56,144 nt of DNA from SIG588 sp045591985 (GCA_045591985.1 JAZNTV010000022.1:1-56144), one strand, 5' to 3'; shown: positions 8,869-17,305, counted from the first letter of the stretch. Numbers and translations are program-made. The notes: generated by a model from the sequence alone, not told the origin.

Positions 8869-9342
8869 TTGGAAACGTTTAGCGTCAGTGTGTTACTCAC
8901 CAAAGACGAGTATTGTTCATCGGCAGCACACCGCCTGCCTTCGCTTGGCTGGGGTATTCCCGTCGGCTTGTTTCTAATGGTCTGCGGGGTCACGGTATGG
9001 ATACTGCAAATGGGTGTGGCGGTCACGTGGTCGTTTTTGATCATCGGTGTGACGGCGGCGCTGTTCGATAGTATGATCCTTCCCGTTTTGATGCGCGGTG
9101 TGGCGGGCAGTCGGTATGATCACGCACGGCAATCCGCGTGGCACCTTACCTTCACCGCCGAGAGTGTGACGGTAAAAAACGGTCGTATCGAAGGGACGTT
9201 CCCCTATACGTTACTTACCGCTTCGGAAGAAACGGTCCATTACTTCAATTTGGATTTCGGTGCCGAATTGTCGTTGTGTGTGCCCCGTCGTGTGCTCACA
9301 CCATGGCAAATTGCGGCGTTACAAAAGATCATTTCGACGTGA
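8869..9342 (+). CDS. YcxB-like membrane protein (3 of 4 genes), TTG start
   Basis: A 157-residue member of the local YcxB-like set. It begins METFSVSVLLTKDEYCSSAA and has two membrane helices (about residues 30-49 and 52-75). The C-terminal domain reads WHLTFTAESVTVKNGRIEGT, then ELSLCVPRRVLTPWQIAALQ. The start is a TTG with AAGGGGG eight bases upstream; no ATG lies nearby. A rare start codon may keep expression below that of its neighbours. It lies four bases after the previous stop and 21 bases before the next gene. Function unknown. Confidence 0.75.
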   Translation: METFSVSVLLTKDEYCSSAAHRLPSLGWGIPVGLFLMVCGVTVWILQMGVAVTWSFLIIGVTAALFDSMILPVLMRGVAGSRYDHARQSAWHLTFTAESVTVKNGRIEGTFPYTLLTASEETVHYFNLDFGAELSLCVPRRVLTPWQIAALQKIIST

Positions 9343-9363
9343 TCGTCGGCGAAAGGAGCAACT

Positions 9364-10464
9364 ATGGATTATCGTTATGCGGCGCCGGTCTCGTTGCCGC
9401 TTACGCCGCCGTCGGATGACGTGCCGCCGCCGTTGCCGATCGCGGTATACGGAAGCGGTCTTTCGGAATACGCCTTTTCGGCAACCCGAAAAAAGGAGCA
9501 CCCCACCCGTTGGATCATGATAGCGGGCGCCTTGCTGCTTGGCATATTCGGTCTTTCGGCGGCGAGTTTGGCAACGCTGTATGTGGGTACGGCCGAAGGG
9601 GCGTTTCTTTGGGGTATGATGATAGTTGCCTTCGCGGTGGCATTGGTCGGGCGACATTATCGCAAACAGACCGCTTGGCGGCAGGATCTGTATGCCCGCC
9701 GCTTGTATCTGGCCGCGATGAAAGGCGGAGTGACGACCGTCGTCTATCCGGACCGCATCGAGCAGTCATCTGCCCGTTGGCGGCAGACCGTTGTTTTCAA
9801 CAACGAGACCCGTTTTGTGGAAAACAGCGACTGGTTTTTTATAGAAAACGGGAAGGCGCGCATCATCGTGGCAGCGAGTGATGTTACTCCTTGGGAAGCG
9901 CAGACGATGTTCGAACATATTGTGCGTGCGGTTCCACCCGAGCGACAATTTCAGGAAAAGCGGTTTATCGCTCGTCGCGAGCAACCCTCGCCGCCTCCCT
10001 TTTCCACCGAACCGCCCATATGCTACGAACGTGTACCCTATCACGAAGAATCGCACGGTATGGTATGGCCGCGGGGATTGTTGCCGTGGTTGTTTGCTGT
10101 GTCACTGGTCATGGGCGGCATGTTCACGGTGTTGTTTGAAATAACACCGCTGTTTCTTCTCGATTATCTGATCTTGTTTACCGCGTGTTTTGCGGCACTC
10201 TTTGCCGCATCGCTTGCGATAGTACATTGGCGGACAGACGCCGACCGCTCGCCCGTTTCGGCACTTTCGTTCACATCGGAAGGGTTGCTGATCGAGCGGA
10301 CGGACGGTCAACTGTTCGCAGCGGCGGCGGACATTTATGCGCGACGCACATCCGACGGTGTGCGGCTGTTCACCCCTGCGGGGGTGTTCACTGTGCCGTG
10401 GTCCGCCACGACCCATCGTCAACAACTGGAATGGATGCTGTTTCAACAGCGCCCGTTCCCATAA
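9364..10464 (+). CDS. Tandem-duplicated YcxB-like membrane protein (4 of 4 genes)
   Basis: A 366-residue protein that appears to be two YcxB-like units in series. A proline-rich cytoplasmic leader is followed by helices near 50-70 and 78-96 and a beta domain (VVYPDRIEQSSARWRQTVVF, then KARIIVAASDVTPWEAQTMF). A linker precedes helices near 238-260 and 266-287 and a second beta domain (ALSFTSEGLLIERTDGQLFA, then VRLFTPAGVFTVPWS). GAAAGGAG precedes the start. The internal duplication, with divergence between halves, suggests a hetero-assembly fused into one chain. It ends 20 bases before gyrA. Function unknown. Confidence 0.75.
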   Translation: MDYRYAAPVSLPLTPPSDDVPPPLPIAVYGSGLSEYAFSATRKKEHPTRWIMIAGALLLGIFGLSAASLATLYVGTAEGAFLWGMMIVAFAVALVGRHYRKQTAWRQDLYARRLYLAAMKGGVTTVVYPDRIEQSSARWRQTVVFNNETRFVENSDWFFIENGKARIIVAASDVTPWEAQTMFEHIVRAVPPERQFQEKRFIARREQPSPPPFSTEPPICYERVPYHEESHGMVWPRGLLPWLFAVSLVMGGMFTVLFEITPLFLLDYLILFTACFAALFAASLAIVHWRTDADRSPVSALSFTSEGLLIERTDGQLFAAAADIYARRTSDGVRLFTPAGVFTVPWSATTHRQQLEWMLFQQRPFP

Positions 10465-10484
10465 ACTTTGAAGGAGTTTGAATT

Positions 10485-13019
10485 ATGGCAGACGAACAGA
10501 ACTTGCAGGAAGTACAGACCACTACGGGTAAGGAGTTCGACGTGGATCTCGAAAAGATCATGAAAAAGAACTTCTTGGCCTATTCGATGTCGGTCATTGT
10601 GGCGCGTGCCCTGCCGGATGTACGCGACGGCTTGAAACCCGTGCATCGTCGTATCCTGTATACCATGCACGAAAACAGTCTCACCCCCGATAAGCCGCAC
10701 CGCAAGTGTGCCGACACGGTGGGTGCGGTGCTCGGTCGTTACCATCCCCACGGTGACGCGTCGGTATACGATGCCATGGTGCGTATGGCGCAGGATTTTT
10801 CGTTGCGTTATCCGCTGATCGACGGTCACGGTAACTTTGGTTCGATCGACGGTCACTCCGCGGCAGCCTATCGTTACACCGAAGCGCGTATGAGCCGTAT
10901 GTCGCTCGATATGCTGGTGGATATCGAAAAAGAAACGGTGGATTTCGATCCGAACTACGACGATCGTTTGGAAGAACCGCGTGTGCTTCCTTCCCGTTTC
11001 CCCAACCTGTTGGTGAACGGTTCGTCGGGTATTGCCGTCGGCATGGCGACCAATATTCCGCCGCATAACCTGTGTGAGGTCATCGACGGCATCTGCCATT
11101 TGATCGACAACCCCGATGCGGAAGTCATTGAGTTGATGGACTTTATCAAAGGTCCGGATTTCCCGACCGGCGGTGTTATCATGGGGTATTCGGGTATTCG
11201 TGCGGCGTATGCGACCGGCCGCGGCCGCATTACGGTGCGTGCCCGTACCGAAATCGAAGAAATGCAAAACGGCCGTTTCCGCATTGTCATTTCCGAAATT
11301 CCGTATCAAGTGAACAAATTGGCGATGGTGAAATCCATCATCGAGTTGGCAGACGAAAAGCGTATTGAAGGCATTCACGATGTGGTGGACTATTCCAGCC
11401 GTGAAGGATTGCAGGTGGTTATCGAACTGAAAAAGGATGCCAACCCGCAGGTGGTGCTGAATCAGCTGTACGCCTATACCCAGATGCAGGTCACCTTCGG
11501 TGCGATCATGTTGGCGCTGGTGGACGGTGTGCCGCGTGTGCTGAATCTGAAACAGATGTTGGAAGAATACATTAAGTTCCAGTGTGAAGTCATCACCCGC
11601 CGCACCATGTTTGATTTGAAGAAAGCGCGTGAGCGTGCCCACATTGTGGAAGCGCTTAAGAAAGCGTGCGATTTCATCGACGAAGTGATCACCATCATCC
11701 GCGAATCCAAAGACGTGCCGCTTGCCAAAGAGAATTTGATGAAGCGGTTCGAATTTGACGATGTGCAGGCCGACGCCATTGTGAAGATGCAACTCGGTCG
11801 TTTGGCGGGTCTCGAACGGCAGAAGATCGAAGACGAACTCGCCGCCTTGCTCGCCCGCATTGCGGAATTCGAAGATATTCTCGCGAGCGAAACGCGCATT
11901 CGTGCCATCGTGAAGGAAGAATGTCTCAAGATGCGCGACAAATACGGCGACGAGCGTCGTACCGATATCTCGATGGTGTCGGGCGAAGTGGATATTGAAG
12001 ACCTCATCCCCGTGGAGGAGTGTGTGCTTACCCTCACCCGCAGCGGATACATCAAGCGTCAGACATCGGATACTTATAAGTCGCAGCGTCGCGGCGGCCG
12101 CGGTATTAAGGGTATGTCCACCCGCGAGGAGGATATCACCGAAACGATGTTCCTCTGTTCGAGCCACGATGTGGTGATGTTCTTCACTACTGCCGGCAAA
12201 GTGTATCGTTTGAAATGCTACGAAGTACCGGAAGGCAGCCGTACATCGAAGGGTATGAATATTGTGAACCTTCTGCCGCTCGAAGGAGACGAAAAGGTCT
12301 CGGCGATGGTGTGTGCGAAGGAATTCGACGACGAAAGTTTCCTCTGTATGGTTACTCGCCAGGGTATCGTGAAGCGTACCAGAATGTCGGCGTATGCCAA
12401 TGCGCGTAAGAGCGGTCTTATCGCGATCGATCTCGACGAAGGCGACGAACTTGCCTGGGTACAGCTCACCGACGGCTATCAAAAACTCATGGTCGCGACC
12501 AAACAAGGTATGGCGATCTGCTTCGACGAAAACGATGCCCGCGCCATCGGTCGCACGGCACGCGGTGTGCGCGCGTTGACCTTGAAGGAAGGCGACGAAG
12601 TCGTCGGTATGGAACTGTATGATCCGCACAAATTGCTGCTGACCGTGACCGAAACGGGTTACGGCCGACTCAGCAGTTTCGAAGATTACCGTATCCAGTC
12701 CCGCGGCGGTAAGGGCCTGACCAACTACCATACCGACGAATACGGTGCGGTGGCGGCGGTGCGTACCGTGAAAGAGGACGAAGACATTATTCTGATCTCT
12801 TCCGACGGCATTGTTATCCGTATGCACGTAGACGAGATCCGTCAGTGCCGCCGCCCGTCGAAGGGTGTGCGTGTGATGCGTATGCAGGGTGAGACCCGTA
12901 TTATGTCGCTGGTCACCACCGAGCGTGCGGAAGACGAAGACGGCGAAGAGCTTGCCGCTCCCATCGACGAAGGCGATGCCGACGTGGGTGCGGAGACGGC
13001 CACCCCCACGGAAGAATAA
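10485..13019 (+). CDS. gyrA: DNA gyrase subunit A
   Basis: An 844-residue GyrA, the DNA-cleaving and wrapping subunit. The catalytic tyrosine lies in AAAYRYTEARMS. The C-terminal beta-pinwheel contains the GyrA box QRRGGRG that wraps DNA and separates gyrase from topo IV. The quinolone-determining region reads HPHGDASVYDAMVRMAQ, so the position equivalent to E. coli Ser83 is Ala, as in mycobacteria; this predicts lower intrinsic fluoroquinolone susceptibility. The C-terminus is an acidic tail. GAAGGAG lies upstream of the start, and a strong terminator follows the stop. Confidence 0.98.
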   Translation: MADEQNLQEVQTTTGKEFDVDLEKIMKKNFLAYSMSVIVARALPDVRDGLKPVHRRILYTMHENSLTPDKPHRKCADTVGAVLGRYHPHGDASVYDAMVRMAQDFSLRYPLIDGHGNFGSIDGHSAAAYRYTEARMSRMSLDMLVDIEKETVDFDPNYDDRLEEPRVLPSRFPNLLVNGSSGIAVGMATNIPPHNLCEVIDGICHLIDNPDAEVIELMDFIKGPDFPTGGVIMGYSGIRAAYATGRGRITVRARTEIEEMQNGRFRIVISEIPYQVNKLAMVKSIIELADEKRIEGIHDVVDYSSREGLQVVIELKKDANPQVVLNQLYAYTQMQVTFGAIMLALVDGVPRVLNLKQMLEEYIKFQCEVITRRTMFDLKKARERAHIVEALKKACDFIDEVITIIRESKDVPLAKENLMKRFEFDDVQADAIVKMQLGRLAGLERQKIEDELAALLARIAEFEDILASETRIRAIVKEECLKMRDKYGDERRTDISMVSGEVDIEDLIPVEECVLTLTRSGYIKRQTSDTYKSQRRGGRGIKGMSTREEDITETMFLCSSHDVVMFFTTAGKVYRLKCYEVPEGSRTSKGMNIVNLLPLEGDEKVSAMVCAKEFDDESFLCMVTRQGIVKRTRMSAYANARKSGLIAIDLDEGDELAWVQLTDGYQKLMVATKQGMAICFDENDARAIGRTARGVRALTLKEGDEVVGMELYDPHKLLLTVTETGYGRLSSFEDYRIQSRGGKGLTNYHTDEYGAVAAVRTVKEDEDIILISSDGIVIRMHVDEIRQCRRPSKGVRVMRMQGETRIMSLVTTERAEDEDGEELAAPIDEGDADVGAETATPTEE

Positions 13020-13029
13020 AAAAGAAAAA

Positions 13030-13066
13030 GAACGGAGAAAGCCGAACGCTTTCTCCGTTCTTCTTT
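13030..13066 (+). terminator. Rho-independent terminator after gyrA
   Basis: A 13-base-pair stem (GAACGGAGAAAGC with GCTTTCTCCGTTC) with a five-base loop is followed by TTCTTT. It closes the long dnaA-to-gyrA transcription block. Confidence 0.9.
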
Positions 13067-13218
13067 ATGTCACGTCGCATGGTGAGTGCGCAAAAAGACC
13101 GGCAAAGAGTGCCATACTATTTCGATGCGGGGATACATCCGTTTCCGATCCCCTCCGCTGTGCGGTGTGCCCTTCCCTTTGTCAGGGGCGGTGGATCGTG
13201 CCGCAGACAAAAGACGGA

Positions 13219-13260
13219 GGGGCAGACGGAAGAAACCCTGAAGTTTCTTCCGTCTGCCCC
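13219..13260. repeat. Perfect 18-bp inverted repeat hairpin
   Basis: GGGGCAGACGGAAGAAAC (13219-13236) pairs perfectly with 13243-13260 around the six-base loop CCTGAA. Only three T residues follow, so it is a poor terminator in either direction. It lies in the 480-base gene-free gap between gyrA and the GH5-like gene, next to other palindromic sequence, and may be part of a non-autonomous repeat or an RNA processing element. Confidence 0.7.
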
Positions 13261-13310
13261 TTTCACGACCTTGCCTGTGCTCGGTGAATTTCCTCCCCCG
13301 GAGGGGCCCC

Positions 13311-13400
13311 GTTTATCCGCTTGACAGAGTGCCCGCCCTCCAAGCGGGAGCGGCCTTGCCTCTTCAAGAGGAGCTGTGGCGCTCGTTCCGGCGGATAAAC
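13311..13400. repeat. REP/MITE-like structured element with 10-bp terminal inverted repeats
   Basis: GTTTATCCGC (13311-13320) is mirrored exactly by GCGGATAAAC (13391-13400). Between them lie nested palindromes: CCCGC with GCGGG, and CCTC with GAGG around a small loop. The whole can fold into a multi-branched structure of about 90 bases. No open reading frame of interest lies inside. Small elements of this style are common in intergenic gaps of Clostridia; multicopy status cannot be tested from this window. Confidence 0.5.
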
Positions 13401-13428
13401 CATGACGCAGTCTTTTTTCTTAAAATCG

Positions 13429-13491
13429 TTTACAATCCGTATAAAGAAATGAGAATATTACAAAAACAGCCTAGTTCCCTATTGATACCCC
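13429..13491. repeat. Intergenic repeat element, copy 1
   Basis: The first 37 bases (13429-13465) match 15650-15686 at 32 of 37 positions. The framework is TTTACAAT-Y-CGTATAAA at the left, AATATTACAAAA in the middle and TACCCC at the right end. This copy lies just before the stop codon of the GH5-like gene; copy 2 lies beyond the partner AraC gene, so the pair flanks that two-gene cassette as direct repeats. No coding potential is visible. Confidence 0.6.
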
Positions 13492-13499
13492 CATAAATA

Positions 13500-14612
13500 T
13501 TAGGCGTTTGCAGGGTGCTGTTTTGCAAAACGTGCATCCGCCAATGCGGCAAATTTCTGTATTATCGCGATTTCGGAAGCGATATAGGGCAAGCCGTTAA
13601 AGCGATACAAGTCGTGTTGCCACAGGTGTAACTGCAAGTTGCCGTGATAGTTCGGGTCGGCGATCTGTTCCATAAAGCACCCGTGCGGTTCATAGGTCTG
13701 AGAAAACCCTTGTATCAATCCCCAGTTGTAGCAACCGATGTTTTCCAGATAAAACAACGGAAAGATCTCCTCCACGCGCTGATTGCCGATGCGGTGTAAC
13801 CACTCGGTACAAAGCAGGGGGCGACCGTAGGTTTCTTTCAAGTTTTCAACGATCTGCACCGTGCGGTCAAACGGTAAGTAGCAGTGAAAACTGATCACGT
13901 CGGAGAGTTCCAGCGCGCGCTGTTCCGCGGGGGTGTACGGCATTAATTTGTCGTCGTAAAGATAGCATTCCGCCGTTAACGGTTGAATGGGATCGTGGGA
14001 ACGCACGATCTCAAAATACGTTTCCATGTGCGGTACGCTGTGCATGTCACGGTGCGAGTTGCCCACTTCGTTCCAGATGTTCCACGCCTGCACACGTGGG
14101 TCGCGGGCGTATTTAGCCGCGATCTCGTCCACCATGCGGTAATGGTCGGCAGTATAGGCGGCATCGTCGATCGGCAAATATCCCATGGCAATATGTCCGC
14201 CTGCGTGCGGGCCGCGCCGAATACCGCTGTGATATCCCCAATCGATCGATTGTTCCCCGAATTGCGGCGCCCGGTACAAGTCGCGCGGCACACAACAGTC
14301 GTTGCCGAGCACCAACATCACTTTGATGCCGTATTTGTTGGCAAGAGTGATATACTCTTCCAAGTTTGCCATGAAACTGTCGTGCTCATGATACCACACC
14401 TCGAACTGTATCAGGGTACGTGTGGCGTTATATCCGGTCTTTTGCGCCAGTTGAAATTCGTATTCGATCTGTTCAGCAACGTCTTTGTGGTTGTACTGTT
14501 GCCACATGGCAATACGGTTCACACAGTTTGAGGGATATCCGCACCACCCACGGATCCACGGCTGCGCACGGTACCATTCCCATGCGCGTTCTTTACTCCA
14601 ACGGTTTGTCAT
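13500..14612 (-). CDS. GH5-like (clan GH-A, cellulase-type) glycoside hydrolase
   Basis: A 370-residue TIM-barrel glycosidase without a signal peptide. WNIWNEVGN puts the putative acid/base Glu at 182, and PLLCTEWLHR puts the nucleophile Glu at 270, the usual clan GH-A spacing at the ends of strands 4 and 7. The early barrel motif GYNATRTLIQFEVW also fits. The substrate cannot be fixed; beta-linked plant or host oligosaccharides are likely. GGAGG lies about eight bases before the ATG. It is divergent from the AraC gene at 14783, which is its probable regulator. Confidence 0.85.
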   Translation of the reverse strand: MTNRWSKERAWEWYRAQPWIRGWCGYPSNCVNRIAMWQQYNHKDVAEQIEYEFQLAQKTGYNATRTLIQFEVWYHEHDSFMANLEEYITLANKYGIKVMLVLGNDCCVPRDLYRAPQFGEQSIDWGYHSGIRRGPHAGGHIAMGYLPIDDAAYTADHYRMVDEIAAKYARDPRVQAWNIWNEVGNSHRDMHSVPHMETYFEIVRSHDPIQPLTAECYLYDDKLMPYTPAEQRALELSDVISFHCYLPFDRTVQIVENLKETYGRPLLCTEWLHRIGNQRVEEIFPLFYLENIGCYNWGLIQGFSQTYEPHGCFMEQIADPNYHGNLQLHLWQHDLYRFNGLPYIASEIAIIQKFAALADARFAKQHPANA

Positions 14613-14729
14613 ATTTTTGCCTCCTTAGCGCCTTGGCGATGTGAGTGTAGCAAAAGCGCCGAAAGATCCCGCTGTGCGGCGGGTTTGGGTTTCACTGCTC
14701 TCCCTATTCCCATTATAAGAAGAAAACGA

Positions 14730-14758
14730 TTGACATAAAAGCCAAAACAGCGTAAAAT
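14730..14758 (+). promoter_or_regulatory. Probable promoter of the AraC gene at 14783
   Basis: TTGACA (14730-14735), 17 bases, TAAAAT (14753-14758). The 11-mer ATAAAAGCCAA at 14735-14745 recurs in the GH172/AraC intergenic region (37748-37758), making it a candidate regulator site. A TATAAT for the GH5-like gene lies on the other strand at 14712-14717, so the two promoters nearly overlap. Confidence 0.6.
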
Positions 14759-14782
14759 ATCCCCAAAAGGTAAGGTGATGGT

Positions 14783-15583
14783 ATGAACGGCATGAAAAGC
14801 GGTATTCCGGTTTACCAACGAGAAAATTGCGGAAAACATTACGAATGCCGGTATGGTTGGCACGATGACTACGTCGTTCACGCCCATCTGCACCGCTTCA
14901 GCGAATGGCTGTATGTGCAGGAAGGGAAAATGACGATGTATGCCGACGGACAAAAATGGGAAGTCGCGGCAGGTCACGCCGCCTTCATTCTGCCCCATAC
15001 CGTACACGCCTACACGGCGGAAACACACAGCCGTGTGCTGTGTGTGGTGTGTTCCAACGATTTTCTCCCCTGCTTGTTTGAAACGTTCGGTGACCGCCAA
15101 CCCGCCACCCCCGTGTTCGATGCGCAGGATGTGCAGTGGGCGTTCCGCGCGATCGGCGAAACCGGCCCCGACGACGGCGTGCGGTTTACGGCGTTGCTGA
15201 ATACCGTGGCCGATGCTTTTTTACGACAGACGACATGGACACCGCCAACGAAGCGCAAGCGCAATCTGCCGTATCGCGAGGTACTGACATACATTGATGA
15301 AAACTACCACCGCGATATTACCCTCTCCGCTATGGCGGCGGCACTCGGATATCACGAGAAATATCTGTCGGCAGTCATCGGCAGTATGAGCGATATGAAT
15401 TTTCGCACTCTGCTCGCCTCCCGTCGGATAGAGGCGGCCTGTGCGCTCTTGCGATCGGAGGAGGCGGGGCTTACCATTGCCAACGTTGCTTATGAGGCGG
15501 GTTTTGCCTCTCTCAACACCTTCAACCGCGTGTTCAAGGATTTTTGCGGAGTAACACCGCGCATATACCGCGCGGGAAAATGA
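14783..15583 (+). CDS. AraC-family transcriptional regulator
   Basis: A 266-residue regulator. The N-terminal cupin-like sensor (about residues 1-150) has HAHLHRFSEWLYVQEGKMTM and ILPHTVHAYTAE, typical of sugar sensing. The C-terminal AraC helix-turn-helix pair (about 168-262) reads YIDENYHRDITLSAMAAALG, then ANVAYEAGFASLNTFNRVFK and GVTPRIYRAG. AAGGTG lies six bases before the start. It is divergent from the GH5-like gene and probably activates it in response to the hydrolase substrate. Confidence 0.92.
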   Translation: MNGMKSGIPVYQRENCGKHYECRYGWHDDYVVHAHLHRFSEWLYVQEGKMTMYADGQKWEVAAGHAAFILPHTVHAYTAETHSRVLCVVCSNDFLPCLFETFGDRQPATPVFDAQDVQWAFRAIGETGPDDGVRFTALLNTVADAFLRQTTWTPPTKRKRNLPYREVLTYIDENYHRDITLSAMAAALGYHEKYLSAVIGSMSDMNFRTLLASRRIEAACALLRSEEAGLTIANVAYEAGFASLNTFNRVFKDFCGVTPRIYRAGK

Positions 15584-15611
15584 AAACGGTCGGATATTCT
15601 CCGACCGTTTT
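15583..15611 (+). terminator. Rho-independent terminator after the AraC gene
   Basis: AAAACGGTCGGA pairs with TCCGACCGTTTT around a five-base loop, ending in a T run. It overlaps the stop codon of the regulator. Confidence 0.88.
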
Positions 15612-15649
15612 ATAATGTGGTTTCAAGGTGAGAAAAACGCTCAAAACTA

Positions 15650-15711
15650 TTTACAATTCGTATAAACAAATAGCAATATTACAAAACGCCGTCATTCCAA
15701 ATATCTACCCC
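15650..15711. repeat. Intergenic repeat element, copy 2
   Basis: Matches copy 1 (13429-13491) at 32 of 37 positions in its first part. It keeps the TACCCC end, which here overlaps the stop codon of trmN6. With copy 1 it brackets the GH5-like/AraC pair in direct orientation, 2.2 kb apart. Confidence 0.6.
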
Positions 15712-16373
15712 ACTAAAACGGGTTCACATACCAACCCGGGTTTGCCGCCCTTGCGGGCTTCACACAGCAAAAGATAGGGGTAGGAATCGGCATCGTGCTG
15801 CACCAAACGCAGTCGTTTCGGCTCCAGATCGGATGCGCGCAAAGCGGCCAAAAGGTCGGCCAGTCGTTCGGGACGGTGGCAAAGGAAAAAACGACCGCCG
15901 TACCGTAACACCCGCGCCGCCGCCGCACACAGTTCACCTAAGGCGGCGGGCGAAGATTCATGCCGCGCGATACGACGTGCCTCGTTGAGACTGATTCCAC
16001 CGGTTGCAGGCGGGAAATACGGTGGGTTACAAACGACCGCATCAAAGGCACCGATAGGCAGGGGGGCGGTGCACCAGTCGGCACACAACACCGTGATACG
16101 ATCTTGCAATCCGCTTCGGGTGATCGATTGTGTCGCCAGGTCACAGGCGGCGGGTTGAATATCCAGTGCGGTCACCTGCGGCAACGGGTGGGCATCGACT
16201 TGCGCCTGATGACACAGTTGCAAAGCGATCACGCCGCAACCTGTGCCGAATTCACAAACGGTTTCGAGGCCCGACGGTACAAAGGCGGCGAGTTTCAGTG
16301 CATCGGCACCGAAGGTATGGTCGGCGGTAGTAAAAACGCCGATCTCCTCTCCCAACCACTCCCAGTGCGGCAT
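15705..16373 (-). CDS. trmN6: tRNA1(Val) (adenine(37)-N6)-methyltransferase-like (TrmN6/YfiC)
   Basis: A 222-residue class I SAM-dependent methyltransferase. The SAM-binding motif is CEFGTGCGVIALQL, the acidic strand is VTALDIQP, and the catalytic NPPY occurs in FDAVVCNPPYFPP, typical of N6-adenine methylation. The N-terminal FTTADHTFGADALKLAAF is the family signature. It would methylate A37 of a tRNA. It follows thiT after two bases, with its own AAGGAGG inside the thiT end, so it is co-transcribed with a thiamine transporter. A related HemK/RsmC-type substrate cannot be excluded. Confidence 0.85.
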   Translation of the reverse strand: MPHWEWLGEEIGVFTTADHTFGADALKLAAFVPSGLETVCEFGTGCGVIALQLCHQAQVDAHPLPQVTALDIQPAACDLATQSITRSGLQDRITVLCADWCTAPLPIGAFDAVVCNPPYFPPATGGISLNEARRIARHESSPAALGELCAAAARVLRYGGRFFLCHRPERLADLLAALRASDLEPKRLRLVQHDADSYPYLLLCEARKGGKPGLVCEPVLVG

Positions 16374-16375
16374 GG

Positions 16376-17203
16376 TTATGCCTCCTTCTTATAGGTTTTG
16401 CGGGTAATGCAAGCGATGACGATCGCGATCACAACGGCAATACCCGTAACGAGACAGACCGAAGTCCAGTTTACGGCACCAAGACCCGCAAAGGTGAAGG
16501 CACCCGATTCGGGGTCCTGTACATGGGGGAAAACGGCGATGATATCGTATACTACCGCCGCGATCGGTGCACCGACCATGATGGCCGTGAGCCAACCCGC
16601 GCCGCGGGTGTGGGCGGTGGTTAAACGGGCGGGAATGTCTCCGCGGAAATCCAGCACCGAGCCGAGGAAATACGCCGCCGCTGCGGCAATAATCGTTTCG
16701 GGGATCATATAGGTGGCGTTGTACCCCACCGAGTAGACAAGTGCCGCCGCCGTGGGGATCGAAATACCGGCCCACACGGTCGCACCTGAGACGACGTGCA
16801 ACAGATAGCGCACAGCGCCGTACAACACCGCGCCGCAGGCGAGCGCAAGCGGCTGGTTCTTCAGGCGACGAAAGGTTCCGCCCAGTCCCACCGCCGCAAA
16901 CGCCACGATGAAATCCAACACCAACACCGCCGCCACCGACCAAAAACCGGTGACATAGGATAGCGAAGAGGAAAATGCGAGTTGCAACAGACCGTAAGCA
17001 AGACCCGCAAAAGTACCGAATCCAATACCGTGGCGATAGGCGAGTAGAATGAGCGGCACTGCCGAAGCGGCGGTAACACTGCCGCCATACGGTAGATCGA
17101 TGAGCTTGACGAGCGACAGCACGGTGGCAAGCGCTAACATGACAGCGCCTTCGGTTAAGCGCAGAATACGGGGATTGATCCCGCCTCGATTGGTTTTTGA
17201 CAT
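16376..17203 (-). CDS. thiT: ThiT-like thiamine transporter (ECF S-component)
   Basis: A 275-residue membrane protein with about six hydrophobic helices and the ThiT-type start LTEGAVMLALATVLSLVKL, then LPYGGSVTAASAVPL. In the family the S-component captures thiamine and docks on a shared ECF energy module, not encoded here. The start at 17203 is chosen because GAAGGAG lies about nine bases upstream. A longer in-frame reading up to 17290 would run through the terminator hairpin and lacks the signal. The upstream TPP riboswitch is strong independent support for thiamine as substrate. Confidence 0.93.
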   Translation of the reverse strand: MSKTNRGGINPRILRLTEGAVMLALATVLSLVKLIDLPYGGSVTAASAVPLILLAYRHGIGFGTFAGLAYGLLQLAFSSSLSYVTGFWSVAAVLVLDFIVAFAAVGLGGTFRRLKNQPLALACGAVLYGAVRYLLHVVSGATVWAGISIPTAAALVYSVGYNATYMIPETIIAAAAAYFLGSVLDFRGDIPARLTTAHTRGAGWLTAIMVGAPIAAVVYDIIAVFPHVQDPESGAFTFAGLGAVNWTSVCLVTGIAVVIAIVIACITRKTYKKEA

Positions 17204-17235
17204 AGACAAACAACTCCTTCTTTGTGATGGGCATA

Positions 17236-17267
17236 AGAAAAGCGTCCCACCGACGAAGGAGGGACGC
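17236..17267 (-). terminator. Attenuator of the TPP riboswitch
   Basis: On the reverse strand GCGTCCC and GGGACGC close a stem (17242-17267) followed by TTTTCTT. It lies between the riboswitch and the thiT start, as expected for control by premature termination when TPP is bound. Confidence 0.85.
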
Positions 17268-17305
17268 ACTTTGGATCTGTACACTATCACAAAGCTCGGG
17301 TTGTA

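Noticed and set aside
10443..12827. A 794-codon open reading frame antisense to gyrA
   Set aside because: It lies wholly opposite a certain gene, its protein is rich in His/Arg/Phe as expected from a mirrored codon pattern, and no ribosome site or domain is seen.
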